A stretch of 64,000 nucleotides of DNA from Mesotaenium endlicherianum (Eukaryota; Streptophyta; Zygnematophyceae; Zygnematales; Mesotaeniaceae): positions 268,103 through 332,102 of the forward strand of contig WELA01009042.1 of assembly GCA_009602735.1 (NCBI GenBank). Reading direction: 5' to 3'. Below are positions 55,173 to 64,000 of the stretch, piece after piece; within the stretch, counting starts at the first letter, position 1; each line of letters begins with the position of its first letter. The notes under the pieces are model-generated. The model did no database searches. It worked only from the letters and a program-made list of their open reading frames with translations, and was not told the origin of the DNA. Made by a program: the position numbers and the translations under genes.

Positions 55173-58100
55173 ATGGGTCCTGCTGAACTGGATTCACTAT
55201 GCATGCCTGACAAACAGATAAAGGAGACCATCAGTAATATAGACGTCCAGAGAGTGCACACTCTGGATGCTCTTGTTCCACCTGATGTCCAACATTTCTT
55301 TGCTACGTCAGGAGAACAATGCGAAAGTCAGGAAAAGACAGTCCCCCCTATCCTACTGCATTGCATGATTGCAGGTAGGAAGGTGAGGGCATTTGTTGAC
55401 GGAGGGGCGTCACATACTTTTATTCACAAGGACTTAGTTAAGCGGCTAAGGCTGCCTACTGTCACCCAAGGGAATAGAAAAATATTCCTTGGAGATGCCT
55501 CAAGTATCCCGGGAGGAGTTATAACCAAGCCTATTGAGGTCCAGTTAGGTTCTGGCATTGCAGTTCTAACTGAAACGCTTACATTTGAGGTACTCAACAC
55601 TGGCTTTTATGATCTCGTGCTAGGCAGGTCCTGGCTTAATAGACATCAAGCTGAAGTGTGTTGGAGCAGAGGTACAGTTAAAGTGAGAGGAGCCAGTGAT
55701 GGGCAGACTGACTTGGCACCCACCAGTGCTCTTCCTCTTGTCCTGTGTGGATGGCAAATGAAGGAAAAGAAGAGGCTTCCAGAAGGATGCAAGTTGCTGA
55801 ATGCAATGGAGTTCGTCAAAAGCTGGAACCAGAAGGAAGACAGAATGTTCTGTCTGCTGCTAAGAGAGGTACCTCCTCAACCTGAAGAAGTGGTTGAGAA
55901 AAAGGTAAGCCCTCCGGAGCACCCTACTGCTGCAAAAATTGTTGCTCAGTACACTGATGTGTTTAACATGCCTCCAGGACTACCCCCTAAAAGGGAAGTA
56001 GATCATAGGATTGATCTATTACCTGGTAGCCAGCCACCCTGGCAACGCACTTATGGCTTGTCTTATTTGGAGAGCGAGGAGTTGAAAACACAGATTGCAG
56101 AGCTGGAGGAAAATGGTTACATTTCTCCCAGTAAATCACCGTACGGCGCACCTATCCTATTTGTTAAGAAAAAGGATGGCAGTATGCGGATGTGTGTGGA
56201 TTACAGAGCCCTGAACAGAATTACAGTAAAGAACAAGTATGCTTTACCCAGAATCGAGGACTTGCTTGATACCCTGTCTGGCGCTAAGGTGTTCAGTAAG
56301 ATAGATCTCAAGAGTGGTTATCATCAAATCAGAATTGCTGAGGGGGATGAACACAAGACTGCTTTCCGCACACGTTATGGACACTATGAGTTCAACGTGA
56401 TGCCATTTGGACTGACTAATGCTCCTGCTACCTTTATGGGTGCTATGAATGACATTTTCAGACCTTATTTGGATAAGTTTGTGCAAGTTTTCCTGGATGA
56501 TATTTTAATTTTCTCTAAAGATGAAGCTCAGCACACTGAACACTTAAAGAAAGTGCTGGACACTCTGCGGAAAAATCACTTGTATGCTAAAATGAGCAAG
56601 TGTGATTTCTTTAAGGAAAGTATTGAATTCTTAGGCCACGTTGTCAGTAAAGAGGGCATCAGTGTGGATCCTAAGAAAGTCCAGACCATAAGGGACTGGC
56701 CAGTACCACAGTCTGTCTCTGAAGTTAGATCCTTCCTCGGGTTGGCTAACTACTATAGGAGATTTATTGAGAATTATTCCACAAAGGCCAGTAAACTGAC
56801 TGACCTTACTAAGAAAGACATCGGGTATGTGTGGGGGGAAGAGCAGCAGGCTGCCTTCCAGACCCTTAAAGATGCCCTTTGTTCTGCCCCAGTGCTAGCC
56901 GTGTATGACCCCAGCAAACCGGTGCAGGTGGTTACTGATGCCTCTGATTTTGCCATGGGTGCTATTTTGTTGCAGCCTGCTGACAAAACCACAAAGGATG
57001 GTAAGGTACGGCAGGAGTGGCATCCTGTGTTGTATGAGTCTATGAAATTTAATCCAGCGGAGATTAATTACTCAGTGCATGATAAAGAGCTGCTAGCTAT
57101 CATTCATGTACTCAAACAGTGGAGAGCATACTTACATGGTAAAGCTTTTAAGGTGATTACAGATCATCTAGCTCTGACCCACTTTCAGAAGAAGTCCAAG
57201 CTGTCGAGGAGGGAGAACCGCTGGAGCCAGATGCTGGAGCAGTTCCAAGTCCAGATCGACTACAAACCAGGGAAGTTGAATCCTGCTGATGCACTCTCTA
57301 GAAGACCTGACTTGCAAGAAAGGAACTTTAGTCAGCATGCTGTAGATAAAGTCCTGTGTGCACTCACTTCACTAAAGGTGAAAAAGTCCTTCCTTGAACA
57401 ACTTAGGAAAGCCTACCTTTCTGACCCAACATTTGAGCCCAGCCCCACTACTGGTGTGTGTCGTGCTACTGCACTCGGGTATAAGCTCAAGGGAGGGGTC
57501 TGGGTGACTGAAACCACTTCAGGCAGGCTGAAGCTGGTCATTCCTAATAACTTGGAAATAAGGTCTCTCTTACTGAGTCAAGCTCATGACAGTCTCCTGG
57601 GTGGACATTTGGGGCAGGCCAAAACTGTTGGCAAACTGGCAAAACATTATCATTGGGAGGGGTTACCCCGGGAGGTCTTGAAATATGTCAAGTCCTGTGA
57701 CCAGTGTCAGAGAAATAAGTCTCGGCACACACCACCCGGAGGTCTCTTGCAACCGCTACCCATCCCAGCGGGACGCTGGGAAACTATATCCATGGACTGG
57801 GTGGTCTCACTACCAAGAACTGCCAACGGGCATGATTCAATACTGGTAGTCGTGGATAAACTGACAAAAATGGTCATTTTTATCCCCACAACTGTCAAAG
57901 TGACTGCACTCGAAACAGCGAGACAGTTTTACAACCATGTAGTATGCCAACATGGGCTCCCTTCTAATATCATCTCAGACAGAGACTCAAAATTCACCTC
58001 TAAGTTCTGGAGAGCTTTAATGGGGTTAATGGGAGTCAAACAGCTGCTCAGCACAGCAAACCACCCTCAGACTGATGGGCAGACTGAAAGAACTAACCGA

Positions 58101-58889
58101 GTTCTGCAGGAGGTGCTGAGAGCATATATTAACCAAAAACAAGATAATTGGGATGACCTGTTGCCTCAAATTCAGTTTGCGGTCAACAGTGCGGTGCACG
58201 CGTCAACGGGCAAAACTCCTTTTGAACTCAGCCTGGGTAGAGTCCCTAAGTCTCCTCTAGATGTGCTAGGGGAATCTTTAACTCACCCTGAAGGGATTGA
58301 CAACCCGGTCTCCCTCCAGTTAACTCAGGAGTTTGCTGACACCCTGTCAGAAGTCCAACGAAACTTGCACACGGCCCAAGAAAACCAACAAAAATACGCT
58401 AATCAACACCGTCGGGAACTGACATTTTCCAAGGGGGATTTAGTCAAACTGCATTCTCAGCACCTGTACCTCCCTGGTGTGGTCAAGAAAAAGCTTGGCC
58501 CTGTCTGGGTCGGTCCATATTCGGTGGTCCGTCGTGTCGGTCAGAATGCTTACAAACTGAACATGTCAGCTGAATACAAGGGGCACCCGGTCTTTAATGT
58601 CTCCTTCCTGGAACCGTACATCAAAGGTGATACACTGTTCACAGGTCGGTTCCCTGTCCAACCGGGACCGGTCCCCGCTGTCCGGGACGGCGACCCTGAG
58701 GAATATGAGGTCGATGAGATTTTAGACGCTCGCTCGGTCCGTCGATCGTCTAAATATGTCATGAAATACCTCATTCGATGGAAGGGTTACGATGCCTCTG
58801 GGGACACTTGGGAGTTTAAGGACCACTTGACCAATGCCAAAGGGGCGTTGACACGGTTCCACCTTCGGGCCGCTGGAGTCCCTCCATAA
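55173..58889 (+). CDS. pol of the chromovirus (PR-RT-RH-IN-chromodomain)
   Basis: A 1238-residue frame. In order: aspartic protease (DGGASHTFI), reverse transcriptase ([25 protein letters not shown]), RNase H ([12 protein letters not shown]), the integrase HHCC zinc part (CDQCQRNK), the integrase core ([22 protein letters not shown]), the GPY-type C-terminal part ([12 protein letters not shown]) and a terminal chromodomain ([26 protein letters not shown]). The chromodomain is what defines chromoviruses and is thought to guide insertion to chromatin marks. Confidence 0.92.
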   Translation: MGPAELDSLCMPDKQIKETISNIDVQRVHTLDALVPPDVQHFFATSGEQCESQEKTVPPILLHCMIAGRKVRAFVDGGASHTFIHKDLVKRLRLPTVTQGNRKIFLGDASSIPGGVITKPIEVQLGSGIAVLTETLTFEVLNTGFYDLVLGRSWLNRHQAEVCWSRGTVKVRGASDGQTDLAPTSALPLVLCGWQMKEKKRLPEGCKLLNAMEFVKSWNQKEDRMFCLLLREVPPQPEEVVEKKVSPPEHPTAAKIVAQYTDVFNMPPGLPPKREVDHRIDLLPGSQPPWQRTYGLSYLESEELKTQIAELEENGYISPSKSPYGAPILFVKKKDGSMRMCVDYRALNRITVKNKYALPRIEDLLDTLSGAKVFSKIDLKSGYHQIRIAEGDEHKTAFRTRYGHYEFNVMPFGLTNAPATFMGAMNDIFRPYLDKFVQVFLDDILIFSKDEAQHTEHLKKVLDTLRKNHLYAKMSKCDFFKESIEFLGHVVSKEGISVDPKKVQTIRDWPVPQSVSEVRSFLGLANYYRRFIENYSTKASKLTDLTKKDIGYVWGEEQQAAFQTLKDALCSAPVLAVYDPSKPVQVVTDASDFAMGAILLQPADKTTKDGKVRQEWHPVLYESMKFNPAEINYSVHDKELLAIIHVLKQWRAYLHGKAFKVITDHLALTHFQKKSKLSRRENRWSQMLEQFQVQIDYKPGKLNPADALSRRPDLQERNFSQHAVDKVLCALTSLKVKKSFLEQLRKAYLSDPTFEPSPTTGVCRATALGYKLKGGVWVTETTSGRLKLVIPNNLEIRSLLLSQAHDSLLGGHLGQAKTVGKLAKHYHWEGLPREVLKYVKSCDQCQRNKSRHTPPGGLLQPLPIPAGRWETISMDWVVSLPRTANGHDSILVVVDKLTKMVIFIPTTVKVTALETARQFYNHVVCQHGLPSNIISDRDSKFTSKFWRALMGLMGVKQLLSTANHPQTDGQTERTNRVLQEVLRAYINQKQDNWDDLLPQIQFAVNSAVHASTGKTPFELSLGRVPKSPLDVLGESLTHPEGIDNPVSLQLTQEFADTLSEVQRNLHTAQENQQKYANQHRRELTFSKGDLVKLHSQHLYLPGVVKKKLGPVWVGPYSVVRRVGQNAYKLNMSAEYKGHPVFNVSFLEPYIKGDTLFTGRFPVQPGPVPAVRDGDPEEYEVDEILDARSVRRSSKYVMKYLIRWKGYDASGDTWEFKDHLTNAKGALTRFHLRAAGVPP

Positions 58890-59156
58890 CTGTCATTTCA
58901 GTTGACACGGGAAGGTGACAGGCGGTCCTGTCTCCATTTAAGTTGGAGGGGAAAATATATGACAGTTAGTGAGCGAGAGCGATAAAAACACACTCATACG
59001 TTTATGTGTAGCGCATCGCAACTACGTCAACTTTTAGCAATCATCCTGTAAGGTAAACAGCAGCGAAGCCACTATACTAAATACTAACATACTTCCTGCA
59101 ATCCCTATGACAAAGGTCCATATCCTACTAACTTGTGCCCTGGTTACATGTGCAGG

Positions 59157-60833
59157 ATGGCGCCCACCACACAAAAGGAGGACAGAAAGCGCAAGGCAGA
59201 AGAAGCCAGGAGGACAATGGAGCAATACCAGAAGGAGCTGGCGGCGACGTCCCTCACCAGGAGAGAACAAGAAAGGGTCCGCAAACAACAAGAGGCGGCA
59301 GAAGAGGCACAGAGGAAGAAGGATCAGGAAGCGGAAAACCTCAGGAAGGCTGAGGAGGAGAGACAGAAGAAACAGCAAGAAGAAGCGGCAGCGGCAGAAG
59401 AGGAGAAAAGAAAAAAGATTGAAGCGGACAGACAGAAGAGCTTGGCCACTTACAGGTATACTGTGGTGGGTGGCCAAAACTTCGATAACCTGAAGGAAGC
59501 ATTGCTGGCAGCCCAGGAGATCAACAGGCTGGAACAGACAACACTGCTACAGAAGGAAGGAGCTACAGCACTGGACAGGTACATCGAGACACACACCGGC
59601 GTGGTCCTTTACGAAGATTATGCTAAGATGGTGGGCTATACAGCAGAGCAGGCCCGGTATCTCGCAGATGATTCAGAGGACAAGCCGGTCCCCATACCGG
59701 GAATAGTGGGAGATCAGAGACTCATCCGGATGGTGAGCATGCGGCCCGATAGCTTTAAGGATACGGTATTCTACCTCACACTCCTGCCAGCTTACAATGA
59801 AGTTGAGAGAAGGAGCTGGGAGTACTTGGCCAGGGAAGCAGGACAGCAGATGTTCTCTCCCCACTGGTTCCCGTGTAAACTGAGGAAGGCTGAGCACGGA
59901 CCCCAGTACTACCAGCAGCCAACAGACTGGAGGTGGATGACCGTCACAAATAAGAAGCAGGAGTGTGACCGAGCCCAACCGGATGACTTCCACTATGGCC
60001 TAGACGGCTATCTCATCCTACCACCTCACATTGCCCCTTGGGACCCCAGGCTGAATGGATGCCTGAGCAATATGAATGCAGAGACCAAGGAACATAGGAG
60101 GAGGGGAAGAGAGTACTTCTCTAAGGGAAAGCATGCCTTTGTCAAATGGGCAAAGAATGCAGGCCGGATAGATATCAGTAGGCTGAAGGCCAAGCAACCT
60201 CCAGCGCGCCCTAAGAAAGGGAGGTCGGTAGACTACTCCATGTCTACTAGGGAGCAGGACGACTTAGTGGACGAGACCCCTACTCTCTCCGAGGAGGAGG
60301 ATGAGGAGGATGAGGAAGAAGAACAAGGCAGAGGAGAAGCATCAGCAGCAGGTACTCAGGATACCCAGCGAGAGGCAGTGGCACTTCCTAAAGAACCACG
60401 ATCAGGTGTGTGGAATGTGATCCCCGTTATGGCGACAACTGGACCCCGCGCTCGCTCTCCCAGCCCACCTGCCCAAGCAGGGGAAGAAGCTAATCTGACG
60501 GTACTGGGCAGCAGACACAGACAGAAATCCCCAGAGGACAGGGGTACCAGAAGAGAGACACGCGGGTGGGCCAGAGGTATGCCAGCCTCCCCCTCCGCTC
60601 AGGGGCATGTACCTCTAGCCAATGTATTTCAGCATCCTACTGGAATGCCTGTCTATGTGGGAATCAACACCCAAATAGTTGAAGAGCAGGCCACCATCCT
60701 CCGTTCTCCCCGAGGGCCAACTTTAGAGCAAACCGGGTTCTTTAGAAGGCCAGCTGACAGACCTAGAGGGCTGTCCAGATCTAGGTCCAGATCTCCGTCC
60801 CCTGATCCTGAAGCCCCAGGAACCACCCCTTAA
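59157..60833 (+). CDS. accessory ORF of the chromovirus, unknown function
   Basis: About 558 residues from ATG 59157 to TAA, in sense between pol and the 3' LTR. Regions: a Lys/Glu/Arg/Gln-rich coiled coil (about 5-95); a folded-looking central part (about 100-290; YRYTVVGGQNF, YEDYAKMVGYT, SFKDTVFYL, YNEVERRSWEYLAREA, HWFPCKLRKAE); a PPARPKKGRSVDY link; an acidic run; and a Pro/Ser/Arg-rich tail with an RSRSRSPSP motif. No transmembrane segment is seen, so an envelope role is not suggested. No known domain is recognised. A TACTAAC branch-like motif (59126-59132) and a TGCAG acceptor (ending 59155) sit just before the ATG, so a spliced subgenomic RNA is plausible. A related protein lies in the minus-strand element next door. 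Confidence 0.7.
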   Translation: MAPTTQKEDRKRKAEEARRTMEQYQKELAATSLTRREQERVRKQQEAAEEAQRKKDQEAENLRKAEEERQKKQQEEAAAAEEEKRKKIEADRQKSLATYRYTVVGGQNFDNLKEALLAAQEINRLEQTTLLQKEGATALDRYIETHTGVVLYEDYAKMVGYTAEQARYLADDSEDKPVPIPGIVGDQRLIRMVSMRPDSFKDTVFYLTLLPAYNEVERRSWEYLAREAGQQMFSPHWFPCKLRKAEHGPQYYQQPTDWRWMTVTNKKQECDRAQPDDFHYGLDGYLILPPHIAPWDPRLNGCLSNMNAETKEHRRRGREYFSKGKHAFVKWAKNAGRIDISRLKAKQPPARPKKGRSVDYSMSTREQDDLVDETPTLSEEEDEEDEEEEQGRGEASAAGTQDTQREAVALPKEPRSGVWNVIPVMATTGPRARSPSPPAQAGEEANLTVLGSRHRQKSPEDRGTRRETRGWARGMPASPSAQGHVPLANVFQHPTGMPVYVGINTQIVEEQATILRSPRGPTLEQTGFFRRPADRPRGLSRSRSRSPSPDPEAPGTTP

Positions 60834-60945
60834 GGTGACAGGCTGAAAAGACAGTCAGTAGGAGAGGCTGGTCAGGGTCAGTTCCTTTATTTAAGGCTTT
60901 GCAGTATTATGTTGTCGAGGCGACAACAAGTTAAGTTGGAGGGAT

Positions 60946-61270
60946 TGTAATGAATCAGTATATTAGTGGATATAATATTCATTTAAACATAATAGTNCAT
61001 AATAGTTAATCAAGTTCAGCCTGCTGAACTTTAAGTTAATAGTCAGTCTGCTGGACTTTACATAATTATCAGTTTAATGACTCAGCCGGAAGCAGCATGC
61101 TGAAGTCCATATAAGTCAGCTTGCTAACCCATTCTTTGACAGCCAGCTGACTTCCGTACTCGGTAGCAGCGAATTGCCTTGACATACACCTAAGTACGAT
61201 ATGCTAGATGAATGGCCAGATGACATCCTTATGATNTTATGATGGATGGCTAGTCGGGATGATGGGAGAT
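60946..61270 (+). repeat. partial 3' LTR of the chromovirus
   Basis: Matches the first part of the 5' LTR, with several percent difference and one internal repeat unit fewer, up to GATGGGAGATGG. It then switches directly into the minus-strand element. It contains two single-N assembly joints (60997 and 61236). Confidence 0.8.
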
Positions 61271-64000
61271 GGAAAATAGTACCCCACCGACCTTCCCCTT
61301 TTGGGTGCTGGTGGAGGTTGTTGAGTCCTGATTGCATACAGGTCTTTCTCTCCCTGCTTGCTTGCCCATTTGGCATAAGCGTGCTTCCCTTTAGAGAATG
61401 CCTCGCGGGCCTTGCTCTTGTCCTGCTGCATTTCTTGACTCATACAGTCCCTTACTCCATCCAATGGTCCCAAGCTGCAATGTGAGCAGGCAACACTATG
61501 TTTCCCTGTAGGTCTATTAAGAAGTCTTTCTCCCCTGCCCTGTCATTTTGCTGGTCCCTCATGTTGATGGTCATCCACCGCCAATTGGTGGGCTTCTAGA
61601 AAAAGGCAGGGTCTATCCTTTTCAGAGTACACGGGTACCAGTGCCCTGCGAAGTCTAGTTGACTGGTTTTCCTGGCCAAGACCTCCCAGCTCCTTCTCTC
61701 CACCTCGTTATACATGGCCTTAAACCTGTTATGGGATGTAGTGTCCTTGAAGCTGTCCGCGTCCATGGGGATCATCTTGATGACCCTATCTTCCCCCCAA
61801 ATACCTGGAATCAATACAGCTCCTGCCTCATTCACTTGGGCCATTGCCTTGGCCTCTTTGACTGTATATCCTACCATCCTGGCATAATCGTGGTAGAGGA
61901 GGAGCCCTGTGCTGACCTCTATATACTTGTCAAAGTTTTCGGATGTCTCCCCTAACCTCTGCAGGATGTCCTTCTGTGACTCACTGCGACTTCTCTGGGC
62001 ATACTTGAAGGCCTCCTCCAGTAGATCAAAGCCCTTGCCCAGCACTGTGTAGCGGTAGCTGCTGATTTCTCCTCTGTTCATCTTCAGCCTGGTGCTTCCG
62101 CCTCTTCTCAGCTTGCCTCTCCTCCTCTGCCTTCTTGGCCTCCTCTGCAGCTTTTCTGTCCAGTTCTTCTTGCCTCAGTCTGGCCTGTTCCTCCTCCTCC
62201 TTCTTCTTCTGTGCCTCCCGCTGTTGTTGGAGTTATAGTGATTCTCGAGCGGAGATGGAAGATGATTCGATGTCGCCACGGGATTGCAAGTATTTTCGCA
62301 TGAGCCTCTTTCGCTCTTCTCTTTCTCTTAAGTTCCAACTTCTGAGTCATCCTGCTCAATCATAAACACAATGCAGTCAATGAAATCATGATACTTTGCC
62401 GCTACTGAGTGCCCGTGGGGAAGACGAACGTGATAGGGAGAGTTCCTATTGTGTAATACCTTGTGTGAGTAAGTATAAGAGAGAATTGAGTTAGAGAGAA
62501 AAAGTGAGTGTGAGCGCAGGTTGAGTGTGTAGAATGGTTATAAAATTCGTCAGGCTAATCCCGAGACGGAACACACTCCCTCCAACTTAATTTTAAGGTG
62601 AGCTGCCTGTCACAACTGTCCCTATCTATCACTAACTGTCACATTCCCCTCCGACTTAAATCCCAAGTGTCCCCAGAGGCCTCGTACCCCTTCCATCTGA
62701 CCAGGTACTTCATGACATATTTAGATCATCGACGGACAGAGCAAGCGTCTAAAATCTCCTCGACCTCATATTCCTCAGGGTTACCATCTGGACAGCGGGG
62801 ACCGGTCCTGGTTAGACAAGTAACCGACCTGTGAACAATTTGTCACCTTTAATGTATGGTTCCAAGAAGGAGACATAAAAGATTGGGTGACCCTTGTATT
62901 CTGCTGACATAGTCAGTTTGTAAGCATTTTGACTGACACGGTGCACCACCGAATATGGACCGACCCAAACTGGACCAAGCTTTTTCTTGACCACACCAGG
63001 TAGGTACAAACGTTGAGAATGCAGTTTGACCAAATCTCCCTTAGAGAATGTTAGTTCTCGACGGTGATAATTAGCGTATTTCTGTTGATTTTCCTGGGCT
63101 TTGTGCAGGTTTTGTTGGACGTCTGACAGGGTGTCAGCAAATTCTTGATTTCACTGGAGGGAGACCGAATTGTCAGTCCCTTCAGGGTGAGTTAAAAACT
63201 CCCCTAGTACATCTGAATGAAACTTAGGGACTCTACCTAGGCTCAGTTCAAAAGGAGTCTTGCCCGTTGACGCGTGCACCGCACTGTTGACTGCAAACTA
63301 GATTTGAGGCAACAGGTCATCCCGATTATCTTGTTTTTTGTCAAAATAGGCTCTCAGTATCTCTTGCAAAACTTGGTTAGTTCTTTCATTCTGCCCATCA
63401 GTCTGAGGATGGTTTGCTGTGCTGAGCAACTGTTTCACTGGGAATTAACCCCATTAAAGCTCTCCAGAATTTAAAGGGAAATTTTGAGTTTCTATCTGAG
63501 ATTATATTAGAAAGTAGCCCATGTTGGCATACTACATGGTTGTAGAACTGTCTCGTGTTACTTTGACAGTTGTGGGGATAAAATTGACCATTTTTGTCAG
63601 TATATGCACTACTACCAGTATTGAATCATGCTCATTGGCAGTCCGTGGTAGTGTTACCACACAGTCCATGGATATTGTTTTCCAGCGTTCAGTTGAAATG
63701 GGCAGCGATTATGAGAGACCCCCCGGTGGTGTCTGCCTAGATTTATTTGTTTGGCTCTGATCACAGGTATTACCATATTTCAAGACCTCCCGAGGCAATC
63801 CCTCCCAATGATAATATTTTGCCAGTTTGCCAACGGTTTTGGCTTGCCCCAAATGCCCACCCAGTAAACTGTCATATGCTTGACTCAGTATGAGGGACCT
63901 TATTTCCAAATTATTAGGAATGACCAGCTTCAGCCTGCCTGAAGTGGTTTCAGTCACCCAGACCCCTCCCTTAAGCTTATACCCGAGTGCATTGGCAAGA
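61271..64000 (-). mobile_element. second chromovirus family, decayed fossil, running off the window
   Basis: Minus-strand remains of a related but clearly different chromovirus. From right to left: integrase zinc part and core (about 63957-63250), integrase C-terminal and chromodomain region (about 63033-62690), a non-coding spacer, and a homologue of the accessory ORF (about 62350-61271). The rest of pol and the 5' end lie beyond the window. The coding regions are broken in several places. Amino-acid similarity to the plus-strand element is high in integrase and moderate in the accessory ORF. Confidence 0.8.

Larger units (their letters stand above)
52845..61270 (+). mobile_element. Ty3/gypsy chromovirus with an accessory ORF
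   Basis: LTR retroelement of the chromodomain-bearing clade. Parts: 5' LTR, a tRNA-Met-type primer site, gag, pol (protease, RT, RNase H, integrase, chromodomain), an accessory ORF, a purine tract (about 60932-60944) and the start of a 3' LTR at 60946. All four coding regions look whole. The right LTR is cut short where it meets the minus-strand relative. The two LTRs differ by several percent by eye and by one unit of an internal repeat, so the insertion is not brand new, or the right end derives from another copy. Confidence 0.85.

Overview
The window comes from a nuclear genome of the green lineage (Viridiplantae). Spliced genes with GT-AG introns, an axonemal PF16/SPAG6 gene (so a flagellate stage), a secreted pectin-methylesterase-like protein, a plant-length 106-residue TFIIA gamma, a plant-type STR8 rhodanese protein and a DUF716 membrane protein together fit a streptophyte alga or a seedless plant best. 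The species cannot be fixed from the sequence. Recognised host genes end in TAG, TGA or TAA, so the standard code is in use.

Layout of the host half (about 1-42.5 kb): PF16 (3' part, +, 866-4294); a single-exon pectinesterase homologue (-, 5848-7161); two unrecognised exon candidates (-, 7776-7943); STR8 (-, eight exons, 11441-18313, spanning an assembly gap); a DUF716/TMEM45 membrane protein (+, 20012-21573); TFIIA-S (-, three short exons, 22136-23517); an incomplete FAF2/UBX-type gene (+, about 24300-27011, with a second gap); a DEDDy (WRN-type) exonuclease with a long Gly-rich tail (+, 27310-29340); a GC-rich stretch with one WD40-like exon candidate (-); an unrecognised two-exon 3' end (+, 36161-36450); and a SIRT7-type sirtuin (+, six exons, 37700-42353) with a very large insertion inside its zinc knuckle. 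GC-rich blocks full of CA/TG, CTG and poly-C tracts alternate sharply with AT-richer blocks.

The right third (42.5-64 kb) is a nest of retroelement fossils: a tyrosine-recombinase (DIRS/PAT-like) element that looks nearly whole, a partial second copy of it, a 1.26-kb segment bounded by 127-bp direct repeats, a lone Ty3/gypsy integrase fragment (-), a large chromovirus (+, 52845-61270) and a decayed relative on the other strand (61271-64000). Both chromoviruses carry a further ORF between pol and the 3' end. It encodes an unrecognised coiled-coil protein and its ATG lies one base after a splice-acceptor-like CAG in both families. This accessory ORF is the best candidate here for something not yet described.

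The host genes do not form an operon or a pathway. They are separate nuclear genes for flagellar motility, cell wall, tRNA or sulfur chemistry, basal transcription, ER or lipid-droplet quality control, DNA/RNA 3' processing and chromatin deacylation.
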